Source of the DNA: Bradyrhizobium cytisi
Lineage (GTDB): Bacteria; Pseudomonadota; Alphaproteobacteria; Rhizobiales; Xanthobacteraceae
NCBI RefSeq assembly: GCF_008123515.1
Contig: NZ_VSSR01000065.1
Coordinates: 1-64,000, forward strand
Length of the DNA: 64,000 bases
Direction of reading: 5' to 3'
The notes below the pieces were generated by a model that was given only the letters and a program-made list of their open reading frames with translations, made no database searches and was not told where the DNA came from. Made by a program: the position numbers and the translations under genes. Shown one piece after another: positions 48,475 to 57,341 of this stretch (positions are counted from its first letter, which is position 1; each line of letters starts with the position of its first letter).

Positions 48475-49844
48475 CCGCGAACCTTCTCGCCTTCATTTGC
48501 GGCCCACCATGGGCCTGGATCGATTGGAGTGCCGTCTTTGCGGAACTCGACATACAGCACAGGTTGACTCGCGTTCGTGGCGAGAATGGAGGCGACTTGA
48601 GATGTCGACCCCATGGTCGCGACCGGCTCCCCCGTGAGCACAAATTGTCCGATGTTGACCGAAATGCGCTCCATCCCGGCGATCAGGACATGATACCCGC
48701 CCCCGGCATTGAGGATCAAGAGTTGTCCATAGCTGCGGAAGGGGCCGGCATACACCACCCAGCCGTCGCACGGCGTCGTGACCTGCGAACCGGGCTTGGT
48801 TGCCAGCGAAATGCCCTTCTGGAGCCCACCGAGCCCATCGGAACCGCCAAAGTCCCTGATCTTGTTACCGTTAACCGGCAACGGCAGGAGTCCCTTGGCT
48901 GAGGCGAACAGGATGGCCGGGCTGGTCCGGGAGCGGTCCTTGAACGCGGCCGGGCCGGGTTTGGCGTTGGCGGCCGCGTTTGCCGCTTCCTTGGCCTCGG
49001 CCTGCTTTGCGGCCTCGGCCGCCTTCTCGGCCGCCTTGGCTGCGCTTTGCAGGTCCTGCTCCATCTTGGCGATCAGCCCCTGCAGATCGCCGACCTGCTT
49101 TGACAGCGTGATGGCGCGCGAATTCTCGGCGTCGAGGTCCTTTTCGCGCGAGGACTGCTGGCGCTGCCGTTCGTCGACCAGGGCGGCGAGCCGGGTCTGG
49201 TCGCTGCGGATCCTGTCGCGGTCGGAGGCGAGCTGGTCGCGTTCGCTAGCGATGCTCTTGCGCAAGGTCACGAGCTCGCCGAGTTCGCCTGCGATCTTCT
49301 CGGCGCGGCCGCGCAATTCCGGCACGACGGCGCCGAGCAGCATCGCGGTGCGCAGCGATTGCAGCGCATCTTCGGGCCGCACCAGCAGCGCCGGCGGGGT
49401 GCGCCGTCCGGCGCGCTGCAGGGCCGCCAGCACCTCGACGATGTCGGCGCGGCGTGAATCGAGCGAGGTGCGGGCCTGCTGCTCGCGGCCGTTCAGCGTC
49501 TTCAGCCGCGCCTCGGCCTCGTCGATCTTGGTCTCGACGGTTCGGACATTGGCGGCGGTGTCGATCAATTGCTGATTGAGCTGAGTGCGGTCCTGGCCGA
49601 GCGAGGTGATCTCGGCCTTCAGCTTGGCCTGCGCCTCCTCCGCACTCTTCTTGCTTGCGCGCGCGGCTTCCAGCTCCTGCTCGCGCTGCTTGATGGCGTC
49701 GGGCGAGATGGCCGCGGTCTGTGGCGCCGGTGCCGCCGTCTGAGCTTGCGCGAGGCTTTCTTCAGCGAAGAGGCTTTCTTCAGCGAAGAGGCTTGCGCCG
49801 GCGCAGCTCGCAATCAGCAGCAAATTGAGGATCGGCGCTCGCAT
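48471..49844 (-). CDS. envC: Murein hydrolase activator EnvC-family protein (degenerate M23/LytM)
   Basis: The 457-residue exported protein has a signal peptide, then two long coiled-coil stretches (about 55-150 and 180-305, rich in Glu, Lys, Arg and Ala), then a LytM domain (about 325-450) ending LYVEFRKDGTPIDPGPWW. The zinc ligands of active M23 peptidases (HxxxD and HxH) are not in place, as in EnvC, which activates amidases rather than cutting wall itself. An 18-bp tandem duplication gives SLFAEE twice just after the signal segment. It is first of the envC-ctpA pair. Confidence 0.9.
   Translation of the reverse strand: MRAPILNLLLIASCAGASLFAEESLFAEESLAQAQTAAPAPQTAAISPDAIKQREQELEAARASKKSAEEAQAKLKAEITSLGQDRTQLNQQLIDTAANVRTVETKIDEAEARLKTLNGREQQARTSLDSRRADIVEVLAALQRAGRRTPPALLVRPEDALQSLRTAMLLGAVVPELRGRAEKIAGELGELVTLRKSIASERDQLASDRDRIRSDQTRLAALVDERQRQQSSREKDLDAENSRAITLSKQVGDLQGLIAKMEQDLQSAAKAAEKAAEAAKQAEAKEAANAAANAKPGPAAFKDRSRTSPAILFASAKGLLPLPVNGNKIRDFGGSDGLGGLQKGISLATKPGSQVTTPCDGWVVYAGPFRSYGQLLILNAGGGYHVLIAGMERISVNIGQFVLTGEPVATMGSTSQVASILATNASQPVLYVEFRKDGTPIDPGPWWAANEGEKVRG
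49752..49794. repeat. In-frame 18-bp tandem duplication inside envC
   Basis: GAGGCTTTCTTCAGCGAA is repeated exactly twice (49752-49769 and 49770-49787), followed by the start of a third copy. It lengthens the exported protein by six residues (SLFAEE) right after the signal peptide, without breaking the frame. Confidence 0.95.
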
Positions 49845-49875
49845 CTTGTCGGCAAGGTGCTCGTTGTGGCGCGAA

Positions 49876-50358
49876 TCACGCGCGATGATAGGGATGGCCG
49901 GCCAGAATGGTGGCGGCCCGATACAGCTGTTCCAGAAGCATGACGCGGACCATTTGATGCGGCCAGGTCGCAGAGCCGAACGCGATCGCGAGCTTGGCCT
50001 TACGGCGCAATTCGGGCGAAAGTCCGTCCGCCCCTCCGATCACGAAGATAGTATGACCGGCGCCCTCGTCGCGCCAGCGCCCGAGATGCCGTGCGAATAC
50101 GGTGGAATCGAGGTTTTGTCCGCGCTCGTCCAGCGCCACCAGGATCGACTTTTCGGGAATATGCGCGGCGATCGCCGCGGCCTCCTCAGTCATTCGCGTC
50201 GCGGTGTCGCGTGCGCGGCTCTCAGGAATTTCGTGGATGGTGAGCTCGCGAAATCCGAGCTTGCGGCCGGCCTCGTCGAACCGCTCGAAATAGCGGTCGG
50301 CAAGCTCCCGTTCGGGGCCCTGCTTCAGCCGGCCCACCGCAATGACAGCAACACGCAT
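49876..50358 (-). CDS. rlmH: 23S rRNA (pseudouridine1915-N3)-methyltransferase RlmH
   Basis: RlmH is a SPOUT methyltransferase acting on helix 69 of 23S rRNA. The 160-residue length is usual. It has the trefoil-knot motifs ILVALDERGQNLDS, TIFVIGGADGLSPE and the C-terminal LLEQLYRAATILAGHPYHRA. It lies between rsfS (upstream) and envC, all leftward, the common rhizobial order. Confidence 0.96.
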   Translation of the reverse strand: MRVAVIAVGRLKQGPERELADRYFERFDEAGRKLGFRELTIHEIPESRARDTATRMTEEAAAIAAHIPEKSILVALDERGQNLDSTVFARHLGRWRDEGAGHTIFVIGGADGLSPELRRKAKLAIAFGSATWPHQMVRVMLLEQLYRAATILAGHPYHRA

Positions 50359-50462
50359 GAGGTTTCAGAGTCGTGTTTTCGAACCGCGCGCAATCCGCGC
50401 GCGCACGACGCTAGCATGCGCGTCAGCCGATTCGAAATCGGCCAGTCGCCTCTAAGATCGCG

Positions 50463-50900
50463 TCAGATCGCTTTCGCCGCCCCTGGGCCCTGCGTGTACA
50501 ATCTCTCGAGATTGTAGAACTCACGGACCTCGGGTCTGAACACGTGCACGATCACATCGCCGGAATCGATCAGCACCCAGTCGCAATTGGGCAAGCCCTC
50601 GACGTGGATGTTCTTGATGCCGGTTTCCTTGAGGCTCTTTGCGACGTTCTCCGCGATCGCGCCAACGTGCCGGTTCACGCGGCCGGTGGTGACGATCATG
50701 TAGTCGGAGTATGCCGATTTGCCGCGAAGGTCGATGGTGACCGTCTCTTCCGCCTTCATGTCGTCGAGGCGGGAGAGGATCAGGTTCAGCGTCTTGTCGG
50801 CGTCGGGTTGCGCCTTCAAGGCCGCAGCTTTTGTCGATGTTTTACGCGTCGGTTTCGTAGCCTTGGGTAAAACAGACTTCGTTGAAGCTGACTTGGACAA
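50463..50900 (-). CDS. rsfS: Ribosomal silencing factor RsfS
   Basis: RsfS binds ribosomal protein L14 and blocks subunit joining when nutrients are low. The core domain begins near residue 38 (TLNLILSRLDDMKAEETVTIDLRGKS) with YSDYMIVTTGR and the C-terminal WVLIDSGDVIVHVFRPEVREFYNLERLY. The lysine- and threonine-rich N terminus is an extension. There is no ATG before the core: TTG at 50900 is the first option in frame, and CTG at 50915 (7 bases after AAAGGA) is also possible, so the N terminus is uncertain. Confidence 0.93.
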   Translation of the reverse strand: MSKSASTKSVLPKATKPTRKTSTKAAALKAQPDADKTLNLILSRLDDMKAEETVTIDLRGKSAYSDYMIVTTGRVNRHVGAIAENVAKSLKETGIKNIHVEGLPNCDWVLIDSGDVIVHVFRPEVREFYNLERLYTQGPGAAKAI

Positions 50901-51032
50901 TACAGACGTGGCCAGGGACCATTCCTTTCACTGTATCGCGAGGACCGAATCCGCCCCTCACGGGTTACACTACATCATGTGGGGTTAAGGGTTTCAATAT
51001 GCCAGAGAGCCCTCAATCCCGCACACTCTGTC

Positions 51033-51677
51033 TCACTTCGTACCTTTCCAGCTCCCGTCCGGGTTCCGTAAGCCCGTCGAGGAGAGGTTGAGCTTCAATC
51101 CGGTCAGGAAGACCCAGGCCGGCGCCGGCTGGTCCGCAAGTAATGCTGCCTTAGTCTCGGGCAGGCGATAGCGCGCGAGCGCCTGGGCCGCGGGCGAGGC
51201 AAGGGCACGAAAACTCTGCGGCGGGCGATCGATGACCGCCATCGGCACCTGATCGGCGATGCGCCGCCAGTGCTGCCAACGATGGAATTGAGCGAGGTTG
51301 TCGGCGCCCATAATCCAGACAAAGCGCAAGCCACTGAGACGGCGGCGCAAGGTGTTGATCGTGTCGATAGTATAGCGGGTGCGAATGACGGATTCGAGAC
51401 AGCTGACCTCGATCCTGGAATCGTTGGCGACATCGCGCGCCGCCTGCATGCGCGCGCCGAGCTCATGCAGATTGCCGTTCTCCTTCAGCGGATTCCCCGG
51501 CGTCACCAGCCACCACACGCGGTCGAGCTGAAGGCGCTTCAGCGCGAACTGGCTGATCGCGCGGTGGGCCTGGTGCGGCGGATTGAACGAGCCGCCGAGC
51601 AGGCCGATGCGCATGCCTTCGGTGTAGGGCGGTATGGCCTGCGCGAAGAAACGTGGCGCGACGAAATTGTTATTCAA
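51033..51677 (-). CDS. nadD: Nicotinate-nucleotide adenylyltransferase NadD
   Basis: NadD makes nicotinate adenine dinucleotide in NAD synthesis. Its motifs are GGSFNPPH near residue 28 and SSTGLRN near the C terminus (ISSTxIR form). The TTG at 51677 is preferred to ATG 51614: alphaproteobacterial NadD usually has a short extension of the form PHT-GM before the nucleotide motif, and IPPYTEGM fits it. With the ATG, the protein would be 193 residues and lack this. It lies 24 bp downstream of proA in the leftward row. Confidence 0.92.
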   Translation of the reverse strand: MNNNFVAPRFFAQAIPPYTEGMRIGLLGGSFNPPHQAHRAISQFALKRLQLDRVWWLVTPGNPLKENGNLHELGARMQAARDVANDSRIEVSCLESVIRTRYTIDTINTLRRRLSGLRFVWIMGADNLAQFHRWQHWRRIADQVPMAVIDRPPQSFRALASPAAQALARYRLPETKAALLADQPAPAWVFLTGLKLNLSSTGLRNPDGSWKGTK

Positions 51678-51700
51678 TGCCCCACGCCTCGCGCCATGCC

Positions 51701-52996
51701 TTACGGCCGCGTCTGCCCTGTGCCGTGAACGCGATACTTGAAGCTGGTCAACTGCTCGGCACCAACAGGACCACGGGCATGGAAGCGGCCGGTGGCGATG
51801 CCGATCTCGGCACCGAAGCCGAACTCGCCGCCATCGGCGAACTGCGTCGAGGCGTTGTGCAGCACGATTGCGGAATCGACCTCGCTGAGGAATTTCTTCG
51901 CAGCCAAATCATTCTCGCTCACGATTGCATCGGTGTGATGCGAGCCGTGATCCTGGATGTGCGCGATTGCGCCGTCGACGCCGTCGACCACCTTGGCTGC
52001 GATGATCGCGTCGAGATATTCGGTGTCCCAATCGTCTTCGCTGGCAGGTTTTACGCGCGCGTCGGTCTTCTGCACGGCGTCGTCGCCGCGCACCTCGCAG
52101 CCGGCCTCGAGCAGCATCTCGACCAGCGGCTTCAGGCTCTTCGCAGCCGCTGCGCGATCGACCAGCAGCGTTTCGGCGGCGCCGCAGACGCCGGTGCGGC
52201 GCATCTTGGCATTGAGGACGATCGACTTCGCCATGGTGAGATCGGCGCTGCCATCGATGTAAACGTGATTGACGCCTTCAAGATGCGCGAACACCGGCAC
52301 GCGCGCTTCCTGCTCGACGCGCGCGACGAGGCTCTTGCCGCCGCGCGGCACAATGACGTCGACGGCGCCGTTGAGGCCCGACAGCATCATACCGACCGCC
52401 GCGCGGTCGCGCGTCGGCACCAGCGTGATCGCGGCTTCGGGCAGGCCCGCTTCACGCAGGCCCTGCACCAGGCATTCATGGATGGCACGGCAGGAGCGGA
52501 AACTGTCGGAGCCGCCACGCAGGATCACGGCATTGCCGGACTTGAGGCACAGGACGCCGGCGTCCGCGGCAACGTTCGGCCGGCTCTCGAAAATCACGCC
52601 GACGACACCGAGCGGCACGCGCACGCGCTCGATGGTCATGCCGTTCGGCCGCTGCCAGCTCTCGGTGACGATGCCGACGGGATCGGCGATACCGCGCACG
52701 ACCGCGATGCCTTCGGCCATGCCTTCGACACGCGCCGGCGTCAGCGTCAGGCGGTCGATGAAGGAGGAGGTGGCGTTGCCGGACGCGCGCGCCTCGGCGA
52801 CGTCCTCGGCATTGGCGGCGAGAATCGCTGCAGCATTGCTGCGGATCGCCCGCTCCATGGCCTCCAGCGCCCGGTTCTTCTGCTCCGGCGGCGCCAGCGC
52901 CAGCACGCGCGCAGCCGCGCGGGCTTTGGCTGCGAGATCGGACATCAGCGCCTGAAGATCGGCATTGCCGTCAACGGCTTTGAGGGGGGCGGCCAT
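51701..52996 (-). CDS. proA: Glutamate-5-semialdehyde dehydrogenase (ProA)
   Basis: This is the second step of proline synthesis, reduction of gamma-glutamyl phosphate with NADPH. The 431-residue protein has the catalytic Cys in NAKMRRTGVCGAAETLLVD and the phosphate/substrate region GVIFESRPNVAADAGVLCLKSGNAVILRGGSDS. It is downstream of proB, separated by about 215 bp containing a palindromic repeat. It starts at an ATG with no close overlap with proB. Confidence 0.97.
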   Translation of the reverse strand: MAAPLKAVDGNADLQALMSDLAAKARAAARVLALAPPEQKNRALEAMERAIRSNAAAILAANAEDVAEARASGNATSSFIDRLTLTPARVEGMAEGIAVVRGIADPVGIVTESWQRPNGMTIERVRVPLGVVGVIFESRPNVAADAGVLCLKSGNAVILRGGSDSFRSCRAIHECLVQGLREAGLPEAAITLVPTRDRAAVGMMLSGLNGAVDVIVPRGGKSLVARVEQEARVPVFAHLEGVNHVYIDGSADLTMAKSIVLNAKMRRTGVCGAAETLLVDRAAAAKSLKPLVEMLLEAGCEVRGDDAVQKTDARVKPASEDDWDTEYLDAIIAAKVVDGVDGAIAHIQDHGSHHTDAIVSENDLAAKKFLSEVDSAIVLHNASTQFADGGEFGFGAEIGIATGRFHARGPVGAEQLTSFKYRVHGTGQTRP

Positions 52997-53119
52997 CGGG
53001 AATTCAACCTTCTGCTAAGGCAGTGTCCTAGCACGGAAATCCCGCTTTTGCGAAGGGTCGGGCGGGTATGGCAGGGCTTCGGTCGGTGGGTTCGGGCTCG
53101 GCCACTGGCCCAGCCCGAC

Positions 53120-53202
53120 GTCATGGCCGGGCCTGACGCGGCCATCCACGTCTTTGCTGGCCCCGAAAGAACGTGGATGCCCGGGACAAGCCCGGGCATG
53201 AC
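53120..53202. repeat. Palindromic repeat, CCATCCACGT family, copy 2
   Basis: The ends are GTCATGGCCGGGC and GCCCGGGCATGAC, inner GCCATCCACGT and ACGTGGATGCCC. It lies between proB and proA. It is the same family as 39784-39857 and 55527-55610. Confidence 0.87.
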
Positions 53203-53212
53203 GGCAAGGCCC

Positions 53213-54334
53213 TTATCCCCCCACCACCAGATCGTCGCGGTGGATCATCTCGGACCTGCCGCTGCTGCCGAGGATGGTCATCACGTCGGGCGAGGAGCGG
53301 CCCTTGATCCGCTCGGCGACCTCGGCGTCATAGGCGATCAGGCCGCGGCCGACCTCGCTGGCGTCGGGGCCGCGGACGATCACGGCGTCGCCGCGGGCGA
53401 ACTGGCCCTCGACCTTGATCACGCCGGCCGGCAGCAGGCTGGCGCCGGCGCGCAGCGCCGTCACCGCACCGGCGTCGATGGTCAGCGTGCCCTTCGGCTC
53501 CAGCGTGCCCGCGATCCAGCGTTTTCGCGAGGTGATGGGATTGGCAGGCGTCAGGAACCAGGTGCAGCGGCCGCCATTGGCGATCGACTGCAGCGGATGC
53601 TCGATCTTGCCGGACGCAATCAGCATGTGCGTGCCGCCGGTGGTGGCGATCTTGGCCGCCTCGACCTTGGTGCGCATGCCGCCGCGCGACAGCTCGGACT
53701 CGGCGTCTCCTGCCGCCGCCTCGATCTCCGAGGAGATGCTGTCGACCACCGGGATCAGCTTGGCGTTGGGATTGTTCTTCGGCGGGGCGTCGTAGAGCCC
53801 GTCGATGTCGGACAGCAGCACCAGCAGATCGGCGCTCGCCATGGTGGCGACGCGCGCGGCGAGGCGGTCATTGTCGCCGTAGCGGATCTCGTTGGTCGCG
53901 ACAGTGTCGTTCTCGTTGATCACTGGGATCGCGCGCCACTCCAGAAGCTTGCCGATGGTGGAGCGGGCGTTGAGATAACGGCGGCGCTCCTCGGTGTCCT
54001 GCAGCGTCACCAAAATCTGTCCGGCGCCGATGCCATGCGCGCCAAGCACCTCCGACCAGATTCGCGCCAGCGCAATCTGGCCGACGGCGGCGGCAGCCTG
54101 GCTCTCCTCCAGCTTCAGCGGCCCGCGCGGCAGCTTGAGCCGGCTGCGGCCGAGTGCGATCGAGCCCGAGGACACCACGAGGACGTCGCGCCCTTCCTGG
54201 TGCAGCTTGGCCATGTCGTCGGCGAGCGCGGCGAGCCACGATGCCCGCACCTCGCCCCGGTCGGAATCGACCAGCAGCGCGGAGCCGACCTTGACGACGA
54301 TGCGGCGGAATTGACTGAGCTCGGGGCTGGCCAT
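53213..54334 (-). CDS. proB: Glutamate 5-kinase (ProB)
   Basis: This is the first, feedback-inhibited step of proline synthesis. The 373-residue protein has an amino-acid-kinase domain (about 1-260; VVKVGSALLVD, SSGSIALGR, NENDTVATNEI, LLSDIDGLY) and a C-terminal PUA domain (about 280-365; GTLTIDAGAVTALRAGASLLPAGV). In related genomes it lies next to obgE; here a tricarboxylate binding-protein remnant and a sulfatase gene sit between. It starts at an ATG. Confidence 0.97.
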   Translation of the reverse strand: MASPELSQFRRIVVKVGSALLVDSDRGEVRASWLAALADDMAKLHQEGRDVLVVSSGSIALGRSRLKLPRGPLKLEESQAAAAVGQIALARIWSEVLGAHGIGAGQILVTLQDTEERRRYLNARSTIGKLLEWRAIPVINENDTVATNEIRYGDNDRLAARVATMASADLLVLLSDIDGLYDAPPKNNPNAKLIPVVDSISSEIEAAAGDAESELSRGGMRTKVEAAKIATTGGTHMLIASGKIEHPLQSIANGGRCTWFLTPANPITSRKRWIAGTLEPKGTLTIDAGAVTALRAGASLLPAGVIKVEGQFARGDAVIVRGPDASEVGRGLIAYDAEVAERIKGRSSPDVMTILGSSGRSEMIHRDDLVVGG

Positions 54335-54533
54335 GTCTGTAGGTGCTGGCGCGTGTGACGAATTGCTCTGGAAACGGCGGCGCGGAGAATGGCGCCGGTT
54401 AAGGCCTGCTTTTGCAGCAGGACGATGGCCGGCGCAAGGCGGGCGGGATCGTAAACGGCGAAGGTCGGCCTTGTCTTGCCGGCCAGCCCGGTTCTAATGC
54501 CGCCAACCAATAGCGGGCTGGACGAGGAAACCA

Positions 54534-55500
54534 ATGGATCGCCGCAAATTCATGGCCGGATGTCTCGGGTTGCCGCTGCCGTCGCAGGTGGGTGGGGCAA
54601 AAGCGCAGGCCGGGCTGAGCAAGGTCATCTTCCCGTTCGCGGCGGGGGCGGGCGGCGACACGCTGTGTCGGCTGATCGCGCAGGAGATGGCGCCGGTGCT
54701 GCAACGGACCATCGTGGTCGAGAACCGTACCGGCGGTGACGGTCTGATCGGTATCAAGGCGGTGAAAGGTGCAAGCCCCGACGGCAGCATGGTGCTGGTG
54801 ACGACGGGGCCGACCATGTACCTGCTGCCGATGGTGGAGACGGCACCGAGCTTCGATACGGCGAAGGATTTCATGCCGGTCTCCCTGCTTGCGCGGTTCG
54901 AGTTCGCCGTCGTGATCGGTCCGGGGATCGATGCCTCGGATTTCAAGGGATTCGTCGCGTGGCTGAAGGCACATCCCGACAAGACGTCGTTCGGGGTGCC
55001 GAGCAACGGCACCATTCCGCATTTCATGGGCTCCAAGCTCGAGAAGGATCTCGGCATTCCGCTGACGCGCGTGCCTTATCGTGGCAGCGCGCCGATCCTC
55101 AACGACATCATCGGCGGCCACATCTCGTTTGGGATCACCACGCTGGCGGATGCGCTGCCGCAGCATCGCGCCAAGGGTGTGACGATCATTGCGGTCTCGA
55201 GCCCGGAGCGGTCGCCGTTCGCGCCCGACGTTCCGACGCTGAAGGAGAGCGGCATCGATCTCGTCGCCGATGCCTGGTACGGCATGTGGCTTCCCGCCGG
55301 CAGTCCGCCGGAGTTTGCGAGCAAGCTCGGCGCCGCCGCGAGCGCAGCGCTTGCCAAGCCCGAGGTGAGAGAGAAACTGACGGCGATCGGCCTGATCCCG
55401 GTCGGCAGCACCGCGGATGGACTGAGCAAGGAGCTCGCAGCGAAACACGGCGTTCTGGCAGCCGATCGTGAAGGCGACGGGATACAAGATCGAGAATTAG
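54534..55500 (+). pseudogene. TctC/Bug-family tricarboxylate-binding protein gene, frameshifted near its 3' end
   Basis: The N terminus is a twin-arginine-like or Sec signal (MDRRKFMAGC...KAQA), with GAGGAAACC before the ATG. The body (VIFPFAAGAGGDTLCRLIA, VPYRGSAPILNDIIGGHISFGITTL, WYGMWLPAGSPPEF) is a typical extracytoplasmic solute receptor. Just after AAKHGV one extra base near 55455 moves the reading frame. In the other frame the next codons read WQPIVKATGYKIEN and stop at 55500, exactly the family's normal C terminus. As written, the frame instead runs through the downstream repeat and antisense to the sulfatase gene until 55745. The fault may be a real mutation or a sequencing error. 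Confidence 0.85.
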
Positions 55501-55526
55501 GCTCGGCTCGTGCCAAACACTCCGTC

Positions 55527-55610
55527 GTCATGCCCGGGCTTGTCCCGGGCATCCACGTCTTGCGTCAGGCTCGGCTACGCGTGGATGGCCGGGTCAAGCC
55601 CGGCCATGAC
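55527..55610. repeat. Palindromic repeat, CCATCCACGT family, copy 3
   Basis: The ends are GTCATGCCCGGGC and GCCCGGCCATGAC, with inner CCATCCACGTCTT and ACGCGTGGATGGCC. It lies between the frameshifted tctC gene and the convergent sulfatase gene. Confidence 0.87.
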
Positions 55611-55636
55611 GAGTTGAGAGAGCTTTGCTCCCTCAC

Positions 55637-57271
55637 TTATAACTTCGCGCGCTGTGCGATGCCGTCCTTGATCGACGCAAGCTCGGCCTCATCCCAGACG
55701 CCGATCAGAATCCCGCCCTTCACCTGGAGCTGGCTGTCGGCATAGTTCGCGATCTTCTCGCGGGGCGTGGTGATGTGGTCGTTGGGATGCAGCGCCCAGT
55801 CGAACAGCTCGGCCTGCAACCGCGCGATGACGCCGGCACACTCCGGATCGTCGCCGCGATCCAAGAACTCGTCCGGATCGGTTTCGAGGTCGTACAGCAT
55901 CGGGCGGAAGCCGGAGGCGTGGATGTATTTCCAGCGGCCGTCGAACACCATGAACAGCCGGCAGCGCTCGATCGGCTGGTTCAGCTTCAGCCGCACATCC
56001 TGCATGGCGTAGTCATATTCGGAGAACGCCACCTTGCGCCAATCGCCCGGTGTCGGGCCGCGCAGCAGCGGCAGCAGCGAACGTCCTTCGAGGATGTGTC
56101 CCGGCACCTTGCCGCCGAAATAATCGACGAAAGTCGGCGCGAGATCGATGCCCTCCACCAGCGCATCGCAGCGTGTGCCGCGCGTGGCGTCGGCCTCCTT
56201 CGATGGGTCGATGATGATCAGCGGGATCTTTGCCGACTGCTCGTGGAACAGATCCTTCTCGCCCATCCAGTGATCGCCGAGATAGTCGCCGTGATCGGAG
56301 GTGAACACGATCATGGTTGTTTCCGTGAGGCCGCGTTCCTCCAGGAACTTCATCAGCACGCCCATTTGATCATCGATCTGGGTGATCAGGCCCATATAGG
56401 TCGGGATCACCTTCTCGCGGGCATCGTCGCGCGCCATGTTGCGGGAGTAGCGCATGTCCATGTAGGCGCCGAACACCGGATGCGGATTTTGCCGCTCGCG
56501 CTCGGAGCGGATCGCCGGGATCATGTCATCGGTCGAATACATGCTCGCATAGGGCTCTGGCGCGATGTAGGGCCAGTGCGGCTTGATGTAGGACAGATGC
56601 AGGCACCACGGCCGGCCGTCGGTCTCGGCCTCGCCGATGAAGTCCATCGCGCGGCGCGTCATGTAGGGCGTCTCGGAATGCTCGTCAGGCACGCGCGCGG
56701 CCTTGTCGGCGTGCACCAGCAGCCAGCCGTTCTGCAACGAGCCGTCCTCCGCTGCGCCTGAATTGGCCCAATGCTCCCACGGGTTGGTGGCTTCAAAGCC
56801 TTGGCTGCGCAGATACTCGTCGTACTTCGGCCTTGGCCGGCCGGTCGGATGCAATCCGTCGTCGCGCTCATAAGGCTCGAAGCCGCACTCGGCGACGTGC
56901 ACGCCGATCATCGATTCCGGCGGGATGCCGAGCGCCTTCATGCCTTCGAGGTCGGGTGCCATGTGGGTCTTGCCGACCAGCACGTTGCGCACGCCGATTG
57001 TCTTGAGGTGATCGCCGAGGGTGGGCTCACCGACGCGCAGCGGCCAGCCGTTCCAGTGCGAGCCGTGCGAGCGCATGTAGCGGCCGGTGTAGAACGACAT
57101 TCGCGACGGGCCGCAGATCGGCGACTGCACATAGGCCTTCGAGAACAGCACGCCACGCTTCGCCATGGCGTCGATGTTCGGCGTTTTCAGCGTGGGGTGG
57201 CCTGTGCAGCCGAGATAATCATAGCGAAGCTGGTCGCACATGATCCAGAGAACGTTTTTTGCGCGCGGCAT
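55637..57271 (-). CDS. Sulfatase-superfamily hydrolase (sulfatase or phosphonate monoester hydrolase)
   Basis: The 544-residue alkaline-phosphatase-superfamily protein has the formylglycine motif CGPSR (Cys53-Arg57) in SPICGPSRMSFYTGRY, the N-terminal metal site MCDQLR (Asp13) and the metal-binding TSDHGDYLGDH. The Cys-x-Pro-Ser-Arg form calls for oxidation to formylglycine, so it needs a maturation enzyme encoded elsewhere. No signal peptide is seen, unlike periplasmic arylsulfatases and like rhizobial phosphonate monoester hydrolases. It lies between obgE and proB with the frameshifted binding-protein gene. The substrate cannot be told. Confidence 0.85.
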   Translation of the reverse strand: MPRAKNVLWIMCDQLRYDYLGCTGHPTLKTPNIDAMAKRGVLFSKAYVQSPICGPSRMSFYTGRYMRSHGSHWNGWPLRVGEPTLGDHLKTIGVRNVLVGKTHMAPDLEGMKALGIPPESMIGVHVAECGFEPYERDDGLHPTGRPRPKYDEYLRSQGFEATNPWEHWANSGAAEDGSLQNGWLLVHADKAARVPDEHSETPYMTRRAMDFIGEAETDGRPWCLHLSYIKPHWPYIAPEPYASMYSTDDMIPAIRSERERQNPHPVFGAYMDMRYSRNMARDDAREKVIPTYMGLITQIDDQMGVLMKFLEERGLTETTMIVFTSDHGDYLGDHWMGEKDLFHEQSAKIPLIIIDPSKEADATRGTRCDALVEGIDLAPTFVDYFGGKVPGHILEGRSLLPLLRGPTPGDWRKVAFSEYDYAMQDVRLKLNQPIERCRLFMVFDGRWKYIHASGFRPMLYDLETDPDEFLDRGDDPECAGVIARLQAELFDWALHPNDHITTPREKIANYADSQLQVKGGILIGVWDEAELASIKDGIAQRAKL

Positions 57272-57341
57272 GCCTCGCCCCGGTCGTTTCTTGATTGTTC
57301 GATGCTGCGCTATTGCGCTAGCGAAGACAAGCGGGCCGCCC

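Noticed and set aside
51653..54358. 901-codon plus-strand open frame over nadD, proA and proB
   Set aside because: It runs antisense through three recognised genes and a repeat; a GC-rich shadow frame.
55501..55745. C-terminal 80 residues of the 403-codon tctC frame
   Set aside because: They are translated from a palindromic repeat and sulfatase antisense after a frameshift, not a real domain.
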